This document shows, piece after piece, positions 1-9,000 of a DNA stretch of 64,000 nucleotides (the first letter of the stretch is position 1; the number at the start of each line of letters is the position of its first letter). This DNA comes from Symsagittifera roscoffensis (taxonomy: Eukaryota; Xenacoelomorpha; Acoela; Convolutidae): assembly GCF_963678635.1 (NCBI RefSeq), contig NC_087063.1, forward strand, positions 18,957,814 to 19,021,813. The letters are read 5' to 3'. A program made the translations under genes and the position numbers. The notes under the pieces were generated by a model. The model had not been told where the DNA came from and made no database searches. It saw only the letters and a program-made list of their open reading frames with translations.

Positions 1-162
1 ATATGGGCGTTGGCGACTTCTCTGAATACATTATATCTGCTTCGTCTCATGGGAGAGCATCAGTTGATGCCCTGCAGCAGCATACAAGGCAAGCTCAGGA
101 GCGGAGCAGCAAAGAAAGAAAGAGTGAGCCGAAATCGGACAACAAAGATGCCGATTCGAGAG
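1..162 (+). CDS. partial exon of an unidentified gene
   Basis: An open frame runs from the window edge to a good splice donor (AG|GTAAAA at 162/163). The peptide reads GVGDFSEYIISASSHGRAS and continues with a Q/R/K/E/D-rich hydrophilic stretch that looks disordered. The frame leaves in phase 1. I do not recognise the protein. The codon usage and the clean donor argue for a real exon, but the acceptor and the start lie outside the window, and the ATG at position 3 may simply be an internal methionine. No later exon of this gene was found before element 1, so the intron would span the 18.9-kb insertion or the gene would continue beyond it. Confidence 0.4.
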
Positions 163-617
163 GTAAAATAAGACTAAGGTCTTCAACAGCAGTTCTTAAG
201 TATATTTTAATTGGCCGGTTAAAAATTGCCATTTACAGTCAGCTTTGAATCAAATTATTTAAAATACGCCAAAAAAAAATTGTCGTTCTCTAGTTCATTT
301 TTTACCATAAAAGCTAAATAGTAGTAAAAGATGCCGTAAAAGATGTCGTTTTCTCTAACATATTTGAGTTTTCTCTTGGAACTGACTGAATCGTTTTTGA
401 TGAATTTCAAGGGCAACTCAAATGGGTCTTCTCTGAGTTCAGTCATTTTGGTTATTTAAAGTTTTGTTTGCCTTTTGAGCAATATCATACTGGTGGTGTG
501 GTGGAACCTGCAACTAGGCATTTCTATTCAAAAATTAAAGCGAAGTCTGTTTATATACAACTTATTTCATTTATTAAAACCGATTAGGCCTATGCGTATT
601 GTCATGTTGACGCAGAC
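163..617. other. non-coding, AT-rich, no recognisable feature
   Basis: Presumed intron or intergenic sequence after the exon donor. Only short chance ORFs are visible, and I see no repeat match within the window. Confidence 0.5.
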
Positions 618-950
618 GTAATATCCTTGATTTACCAGAGAAAAGTGTGAATAATCCGAGTCTCGCCCGAAACTTTTTGCAAATTAGTTTCGTAGTATTC
701 AACCGCATCCTGTTCCCGGTTTCTGTTTTTTTTTTTCAATTCAAATCATAAATCTATGCCAGCTTAGGAGTAACATGTATCAGACTTATTTGTTTAATTG
801 ATCCGCTCATAAAATTATTCCAGTTTGAATAAGCGCGAGCTTGATTTGGTCCAGATTACGCGTTATTAGACTTGGAATGATTGATCAAAGTTTGTTTGAC
901 GTGTTTGTATCGCTAGTGGTGCTAAGTTTCATGTCCCCTCTATGTTGATA
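618..950 (+). repeat. left copy of the 333-bp direct repeat flanking element 1
   Basis: By eye this is identical in sequence and length to 19862-20194. It begins GTAATATCC and ends CTATGTTGATA, directly abutting the truncated 5' LTR. Its second half belongs to a dispersed genomic repeat (R1) also seen inverted near 31467-31660 and 45200-45390. In those copies the sequence continues past GTTGATA into ATCTTTTTTG, as it also does in the right flank, so the stop at 950 is derived. Confidence 0.85.
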
Positions 951-1341
951 CATTTTATGATTGGATAATTTAGATATTTTACCAATGTAAAGTATTTAAT
1001 ATTAACCAATCATGATCCATCTAACTAACAACCCACTTATTTGTAAGTGCTGAAGTTACTTGTAATTTCAGCACCAGAGAGATTTGAATTTAACTTAGAA
1101 ATTAGTTGGACTCTCCCGAGCACTTCAACAGCCGCAATAGACCAGTATACCCTAGATCTATTGAGCCTAGCAGAGACTAGTTAAACAACCTGAGACTAGA
1201 TAGTATAAGAGTAAGATTAGGATCGGTATTAGACTAAGAAGTTGCACGAATCTATCCGGCCGAAAATAAGATAGCGTGACGAGCAGACGGTGTACCCTAT
1301 CCGAAATTACTCTATGAGTTAACCAACTCGGTCCTAACTCA
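951..1341 (+). repeat. 5' LTR of element 1, missing its first 19 bp
   Basis: It corresponds to 19471-19861 of the 3' LTR. The terminal TGGAACCTGATCTAAACTA is absent, and CATTTTATGATTGG follows the flank directly. It ends CCTAACTCA. It contains a hairpin at 1047-1074 (GTGCTGAA paired with TTCAGCAC). Losing the outer U3 end would remove the integrase attachment sequence of any DNA copied from this LTR only if the 3' LTR were also damaged. The 3' LTR is intact, and reverse transcription uses its U3. Confidence 0.9.
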
Positions 1342-1343
1342 TC

Positions 1344-1360
1344 TGGTGCGACCATAAGTC
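1344..1360 (+). promoter_or_regulatory. primer binding site (tRNA-primed minus-strand start)
   Basis: TGGTGCGACCATAAGTC begins 2 nt after the LTR end and starts with the TGG expected from pairing to a tRNA CCA tail. The same sequence lies at the matching position in element 2 (minus strand, about 40217-40233). I could not name the tRNA. Confidence 0.65.
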
Positions 1361-1428
1361 TCGAACAAGACCTTAATAGCTTAGAATTAACCAAAATAGA
1401 TTAGAAATTAGACAAAAACATTTACAAA

Positions 1429-1662
1429 ATGTTATACGACAATAATTTAATCGAAATGTCTCTACGACTCAATAGATCAGAGCCAATATTCCGAACCATA
1501 ACAGAACTACCCGGAATTGGAAGAAGACCTCGAACCAGAGACGACATACGACAAAGTAGAAACTTGCCATATAGCTATATGATAGTTAGGCAAAAACCAG
1601 AACAAACTTTTATATTTAGAATACTACTGGCAATGAATTTAGATTTTCATTTGCAAACATAA
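1429..1662 (+). CDS. 77-aa leader ORF of element 1, function unknown
   Basis: This small ORF starts about 90 bp after the 5' LTR. The protein is mildly basic (motifs GIGRRPRTRDDIRQ and RQKPEQTFIFRIL) with no signal peptide or helix anchor. Element 2 carries the same ORF at 39915-40148 with only two amino-acid changes (T to I and R to K). Conservation of the frame in a copy that lost gag-pol-env hints that it matters, either as a protein or because the RNA sequence here is needed in cis. It could also be an upstream ORF that controls translation. No family is recognised. Confidence 0.45.
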   Translation: MLYDNNLIEMSLRLNRSEPIFRTITELPGIGRRPRTRDDIRQSRNLPYSYMIVRQKPEQTFIFRILLAMNLDFHLQT

Positions 1663-1993
1663 AACCTTGAATTTAATCTTCAAAATCATTACAGGCGCTA
1701 AACAAAATTATTAATATACAATAACGATTGATAAAAAGATCTAAGATCGTTTTCCTAAAACTCTGCAGTAATATACAAAACATGTTTGAAAAATATTTAT
1801 TGAAAAATAAAAAATAAAAATTAGTAGCATGACAATAAATGGTTAGTAATCATAAATCATCCTGTTGTTCCAGCTCAATCACCTAAAACATAACAGCAAT
1901 CATAAACCCACTAATATCATCAAAACACTAAATCTTTCCTTTACACACATTAAAAATTTTATTAAAACTTAAATTCACTTAATTTTAAAACCA

Positions 1994-2018
1994 GATCATC
2001 AAGGCTTATCCTTGGATC
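1994..2018 (+). repeat. leader hairpin, copy 1
   Basis: This 25-nt near-palindrome runs GATCATCAAGG, loop CTTAT, CCTTGGATC. It is repeated exactly 60 bp downstream and also conserved twice in element 2 (near 39501 and 39560, inverted because that element is on the minus strand). Confidence 0.7.
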
Positions 2019-2053
2019 TTAAATCATTTTCTACTTAATTAAATTTCAAATTT

Positions 2054-2078
2054 GATCATCAAGGCTTATCCTTGGATC
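2054..2078 (+). repeat. leader hairpin, copy 2
   Basis: Second exact copy of the 25-nt GATC...GGATC stem-loop. Paired identical hairpins in a retroelement leader are good candidates for RNA dimerisation or packaging, which is an inference. Confidence 0.7.
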
Positions 2079-2292
2079 AAACAGAACAACTTTGTTCTCC
2101 CCCACCCACTTAATTAGTGTCTAACGACCTCAAACGTCGATTCACTACCCAACCCTTTCTAAAGACCTAAGACTAATAGAAATTTTTAAACAAAACTAAT
2201 CATTCAAATTAGGATAAACAGTGAAGAACTTCGGTTATTCATCCTTCACTTGACCCCCCCTCTTACCAGACCCAGGATAAATCTTAGACTTA

Positions 2293-2414
2293 GTAAGTTT
2301 AAAATAGTATCTAACGAACTACTCGCGTTCTAATTATACCTGAACCTTGTGGATCGATTTACTATTCTCCAACCCTTGAACACAATCACTACCCCTAAGT
2401 AAGATTAAGTAAGT
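2293..2414 (+). promoter_or_regulatory. candidate 5' splice donors for subgenomic mRNA
   Basis: GTAAGT occurs at 2293-2298 and at 2409-2414, upstream of the first major ORFs. Both are also present in element 2. In env-bearing retroelements a leader donor commonly joins to an acceptor before env, so either could serve here. Use is inferred, not shown. Confidence 0.3.
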
Positions 2415-2595
2415 TAACACCTTAACTTATACTAGCCACGAGAAAGTAAAAAATCATTCTTCGGAATCGATATACTTTTCTCTCCAACCCTGAACAAATA
2501 GACCCAGGTTAAGCTAACCAAAAAATCGTAAGAACTAACAGTTTAGGAAAATAGAAATCATTTAACAACCTTTTGCATCCGTCATCCTAAACCTT

Positions 2596-3063
2596 ATGTC
2601 ATTTAAAAACCTAGGAAATAAACAAACAATCGTTTTACACAATTGTGAAATAGATAACAAAAAATACGACCTTGTAATCACACCTCATACACAAACAGTT
2701 GGATACATTCGAACAAAACGACAAACACTAAAAAGAAAAATAATAACGAAACAAAGACAAATAACACGAAAAAGATTTTCAAAAAATCGAAACGCATTTT
2801 CAGAATCAGAAACCAACAGTTTAGACGAACTTTACAAACTAAAAGAATCAATAGATAAAAATTGCCCACTTCACGATCAATTATATTTTTCTGACTCAGA
2901 AACAACTTCGAATTCATCAAAAAGAGGAAAAAGAAGAATAAAAAAGCAGTATAAACACAAACCAGTACATTTATACAATTGGAATCAACCAATTCGACAC
3001 ATTAATAATTACATATTAACAGTCATCGAACGAAAAAATGAGCTCAACGCACACCCCAGGTGA
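2596..3063 (+). CDS. 155-aa basic accessory protein upstream of Gag
   Basis: The ORF ends inside the gag-pol start region: ATG 3038 lies 26 nt before its end, so the two overlap in different frames. Residues about 38-66 are very rich in K and R (motifs RTKRQTLKRK and RQITRKRFSKNRN). An S/E/D-rich segment with two SDSET/SESET-type motifs follows, then a second basic patch (KRGKRRIKKQ). This layout, an arginine-rich motif with acidic serine stretches, is what nucleic-acid-binding retroviral regulators look like, but I see no homology to a named family. Element 2 keeps the whole ORF (38513-38980) with very few changes. The position before gag suggests it is the first translated product of the genomic RNA. 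Confidence 0.75.
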   Translation: MSFKNLGNKQTIVLHNCEIDNKKYDLVITPHTQTVGYIRTKRQTLKRKIITKQRQITRKRFSKNRNAFSESETNSLDELYKLKESIDKNCPLHDQLYFSDSETTSNSSKRGKRRIKKQYKHKPVHLYNWNQPIRHINNYILTVIERKNELNAHPR

Positions 3064-6000
3064 AGAAAGTCCAGATGATGATGAAATCTTTCCTTTTATA
3101 GTAGATGCAACCACTGATAGAGGACAGCATATATTTTGCACAAATTTACTATTAAATTTATTTGAACCCGGAATTAGTCCATGTAAAACAGAGTTCCCAG
3201 ATGTAAAAATCAAAAGACAAATCATAGATCACTACTTAAAAGATATATGCAACATAACGCAACAGTATGGAATCTACTCCATAGAATTCACCTCACCAAA
3301 CCATAATAATAGAAAATATACAATTCAAACAGACGATCTTGATTTAGAATTTTCAAAAGTTTTTTCAGAATATATAAAAAGCATCCAATATCATAACTCA
3401 CAAAGAGCAAACTCCATATTCACCAATGAAGTTTTCGCAATAATATATAGTTATATTTCGATATTAGAAAACGAAATCCCAATAACAAATGTCTCACCGA
3501 CAGAAACATCTAAACATTTAAGAGTACGACATGAAATCACACTACTCTCTAGTTATTTAAACATCATTAAAGAAAATTTCACGAAAGACGACGTTTCACA
3601 ACATACAAAACACGATCTACAAAAAATTTTGGCATGGTTCATAATAGATTATTTCACTCACAATATTGATTTAATTGCACAAGCAAGAAAAAATTTTAGA
3701 CCCCAAAACTCGAACGATGATACCGCTATCACAGAACAATCAGATTATGTTTGGGACCCCGAATGGTCTCATCCCGCATTTATAAGCTTCCCACAATCAA
3801 TCTCAAGTCAAGCAATAAGTACGATATCTTACATAAGAGATTATGTAAAAATAATACCATTCACCATTGATGCAACACCATTAAACTATAATACATTTTT
3901 GCCCGATACACAAAATAATAGTTTAAACTCTACAGTCATACACAATGAAAACCTCAATGGAACTAGGAATCTTACTCAACAAGATATCCAGACACCATCA
4001 CACTTCATAAATGAAGAAATTGTACACACAACAACTACACAACAAAGTATTTCACCAATACGCCCAAATTTAACAACACCAAGAAATACAAATCCTTCAC
4101 AAACACAGGTAACCTTACAATCAACCGTTAAACCTTCGGTTGCCCCTAAATATTCACATATGGATTACCAAACATACAGACCCATGACAATACCATCAAA
4201 AACACGCAAAACATTCACTAGAAACAACTTTGCAGACCATAATTATAATTATACACATCCATCAAAAACATATAACCAACCACAAAGAAATTTTAACCAA
4301 TATACAAGATCTCGAAATTGGGATAACCCAATGACCCAACCTAATTCAATAAATTTCCAAACAAATCCTCCACAGGATCACAGTGAAAATTACCCATTTT
4401 TTCAGCAAAATAAAAATAAAAAACAAACATCTTATCAAATGGATTATTTATCCTCAGATGATGATTTCTTACAACCAGATATATTTGCACCAAATACTCA
4501 AGAATATCGTAGACAAGAAATACAGAAAACACGTACAAATCATAGAAATTTTTCTCCACAACCAATAGATGCACAACATCAACAACCAATTCAACAACAA
4601 AATTTAATTAATACACAATCTTTTCAACCAATTCAACAACAAAATCCAATGACTACACACTCGTATCAACCATCACAAATGCAAAATGAAATACCACTCC
4701 CATATTATCTCCAACAACATGAAATAACAAGAAACCAACTTTCAAATTTTTCTCAAATGCCAAATGCAGCAGAATCATTACAAATGACAATGAATCCATA
4801 CCTTATGGGTGGATCATCAATAACATCAAACAAACCTTTAATGGTTTTCACAGGAACAGACCCTGAATATTCTGTAGAAGATTATTTAAATGCAGTAACA
4901 GCAAACCTGATTTTAAATATTGGACCTGAACCAATTAATACGCCACTACATCAAAACTGGATACATCGACGCACAGCGTTAATACAAACAACCTTAGATG
5001 GCGCAGCCCAAAAATGGTTTTCAGTACTACCTCTAGAAATAAAATCAAACTGGAAAAGGTTTACACAGGAATTTTCAAAAATGTTTGACTCCGAAAGAAA
5101 CAAACAACAACAAAGAGTTTTATGTAATGAAATTCGCAGATTACCAAACGAAACCATCAAGCAAATAGCAGTACGAATCGAAACACTAGTTCGAAAAGCA
5201 TATTCATTAAATACACATGACTATAAAAACACAAAGATGACAGAAATCTTAATGATGACCTTAACACCACAATTAAGGAAAATAGCAATAAAAAAGAGAG
5301 CATCCCATCCTTCTTCAATTCGAGAACCCGATTTAGATTTTCGAAAACTAGTAGACAAATTAGAACAAGCAGAAATCACGATGAAACTAGAAGAAACGGA
5401 AAATCTGAAATTACAATACGTTAACAGAATTGAAACGACTCCCACTAATATTAATAATATACAGGAATCAGAGACAGACCTCGTTGAAAAAATCACTGAA
5501 ATACTCAATATTTACGAAAAGAACCCGAACTTTAAAGGCAAACCATCTTTCAAAAAATGGTGTAATTATTGCCGACGATACGGACATAGTATTTCCGAAT
5601 GTAGACAAAAACAGCAAGACAATCAAAATAAACCTCAAAAATATAAAGAACCAAATAAATCATTCTATCAATACATGAAAAAAGATCAAAATCTACCGAA
5701 CAAAACAGTCCACAGCAACAACAGTTCAGGAAAACCACTCCCGAACAATACAAATTATACAAGAAATCAATCACCATATAACTCAAGTTATAGAGGAAGA
5801 TCGCCAGAACGAAGAAATACACAAAATTCATCACAAAATCACTACAATAGACCAAATAGTAGAAGTAACTACTCCAGATCAAATTCAAATACACAACGAT
5901 TTGTTTCTAGATCTAATTCCCAATCAAGAAATAACTACTATCCAAACAACCAATCACGAAATTCATCATACAATAGGAATAGAAACTACTCCTATAATCG

Positions 6001-9000
6001 AAATAGAAGTTATTCAAACAACCGAAACCAGAATTACCCGAACAATCAATCAAGGAATAACTCATATAATAGATCGAACTATAACAGACCAAACAATAAT
6101 TACCAAAACAGATCGCGAAATAATTCACAAAATCGACACTCAAGTTATAATAATCGTTATAGAAATTATTCCCAATCACCACACCGGAATAATAATAACT
6201 ATAATAATTCTAATAATCGCCACAGAAGTAGTACACCTAAACATCAAAGACAAATCAATCAAGTACAATCTAATCCAGAAACAACATCAGACCCTCCAGG
6301 TATTGATGACACAGTAACTGATACGTTACAACTCAATCAAATAAACTGTACATCATCAGATTCAGAAAGTGATACTGAAAACACTCTTTCTATCAATATG
6401 ATAAAAGTCGAAAATGACTATGAATCTGTCATATATGAACAACCCTTTTCATCACACATATATGAAAATCAATCAGAATTTCTTCAAAATTATTACACTA
6501 CACCCATAAATTCCACACCAACGACACAAGAAACAAATGAGATTAACACTACAAATCAAACCAATAAAAATACCAAAACAAAATGCTTGAATACAAACCA
6601 CATTTATCAAAATATACAAAAAGAACAACCCAAAGAAAAAATTTGGACAATACCATTTCTCTTAGAAAGCCCAAGAAATAAAGAATTTCAACCACCAGAC
6701 CTTGAAATAGATTTTTTAATTGATTCAGGAGCAGAATCAAACATAATAAACATCCCCACATGGAATGAAATAAAAACTTTACACCCAAAGCTAACACCTC
6801 TTGAAACCTCCAGTAAGTTAGCAACAGCACAAGGATCAACATTGATAAACTACGGAAAAATCCAATTATTTCTCCTCCCCACCAGAACAATGGAGCAAAG
6901 CAAAATTTTAAATAAGCCATTTAAACAAATATTCCATATCACTGATATTAAATATAATATCATTGGAATACCATTTATTTCGAAGTATATACCAACAATT
7001 AACATACTAAATAGTAAAATATTAATCAAAGATAAATATACAAAAACAAAAGAAACATCCTTAACATTTTTTCAAAGATTAAATAAACAACCACCATTCT
7101 TTTCAAAATTCTACCCGATATTTAACCAACAAAAAAAACACCTAAAACCACTATCAGGAAATATCTATAATTTTTCAATCAAACAAGTTCACCAATATGA
7201 TAAAGAACAAAACAAACAAAAATTTTATATGTCAGAATTTGAATTCAAACCTATTCACAAATTTTTCAAAATCACAATCTCATCCATAAAATATTTGAAA
7301 AATTCTAATTCCGATATCATTTCCTTACATGTCTATAACAACACACCTTACCAAGTAACATTACCTTTAGGACTTTTAGGATATTGTGAAACCAACGCTA
7401 CAATATCACCAATACACGAAAAAGCCTATCGCGTAAATAATATACTCCAATTACTAGATATTTGCCAATCTACAATTCTTAATGAAGAATTATCTATAAA
7501 TAATATAATAAGTAACGAAAACAGAAATACGGATTATTTCACAAAAACTCCATATTTCAAACCTACATTCAACATAAGTAACTACACAGAGGACCAACAG
7601 AAATTTTTAACAATGTTTAATTTCCAACATTCACAAATAACACAAGACGAATTCGAAAAATTAGCCAAACAGCTAATTAAATATTCATCAGTCTATGCAA
7701 CATTAAAATTCGATGTTGGAAAAATCAGTTCATCACTACATCTCCCGTTAAAACCAGACGCAGTTTTCAAAAAACAGAGAGCAAGTAAAGTACCAATTCA
7801 CTTACATGATAAAGTGAACAGATTACTCGATATTTTAGAACAATACAACATTATATCACCAGTTAATAAAGAAGAACAACCAAAAGGCAACACATTTATC
7901 AACCCCGTTATCATTCTAGCTAAAGGAGAATCATTAAAAATCGTTCTCGATGCTAGATACCTCAATTCACTTATAGATGAATCAAAATGTAATTGGCCCA
8001 TTGAACCAATACAAGTTATTTTAACAAAAATAAACGGCAAATACTTTACAACCGCCGATATGAATAGTGCATACAATCAAATGCCACTAGATGAACAATC
8101 ACGACGTTTAACACAATTTGTTATCGGAAACCAACAATATGAATTCAACCGCTTATTCTATGGAATATCCATAGGACCAGCAGCATTTTCAGCTTTTATG
8201 AGCAAAATTTTTAGACCACTAATACTCAAGAAAAACGCAATCACCTATTTAGACGATGTTTTTATGCAATCACAAACAAAAGACGAGATGTTCAATGTTT
8301 TAGAAAAATATCACCAAATACTTCAGAACGAAAATCTGAAGGCCGCCCCCGATAAATCACACTTCTTTTTGACAAGAGTGAAATTCTTAGGACATAATAT
8401 AGAAAGAAAAACAATCACTCCATTGAAATCACGCATTGACGCTATTCAAAAACTTCAACCACCAACAAATAAAAAGAAAATCCAAGAATTTCTTGGAATG
8501 TTAAACTTTTTAAGTAAATATGTTTATAAAATGCAATTATATCTACGACCATTTTATAACATCCTTAGACAACAAAATAATTTTGAATGGAACACAGAAC
8601 AACAAACACGATTTGAAGAAGTAAAGAAACTTTTAACTGAACAAATTTCAAACACAATTCCAGATTCAAATCAACCATTTTATGCAATGTGCGATGCTTC
8701 GAACTTTGGCATCGGTGCAGCACTATTACAATCACATAATGGTACAAATAAAATGAACCTCATATCAGCAAATTCTCGATTATTCACTCAAGCAGAGCTA
8801 CGACTCTCAACTCTAATGAGAGAATGTACAGCCATAATATATACACTGACAGAATATGAATTTCTGATACTTGGATCAAAACATCCAACAGTTCTATTCA
8901 CAGACCATAAACCAATCATCTTTCTCTTTACACAAAAATCTAACCCAAACCACCGAGTTTACAGATTTCAACTAATTCTAATGAAATTTCCAAACTTACA

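Larger units (their letters stand above)
1663..2595 (+). other. long untranslated leader of element 1
   Basis: This 930-bp stretch has no long ORF and is kept almost completely in element 2 (38981-39914). It holds two copies of a hairpin (1994-2018 and 2054-2078) and three diverged copies of a motif of the type TCGATT-ACTA-CCAACCCT (around 2135, 2350 and 2468). It also contains candidate splice donors. Its retention in the deletion derivative fits a packaging or dimerisation region. Confidence 0.6.

Noticed and set aside
4341-4589. ORFs antisense to gag-pol, also open in element 2
   Set aside because: Shadow frames of the low-G, repetitive Gag code; they track the sense frame exactly.
5901-6317. 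138-codon second-frame ORF inside Gag-Pol
   Set aside because: It covers the R/N/S-rich repeat region, where low complexity keeps other frames open.
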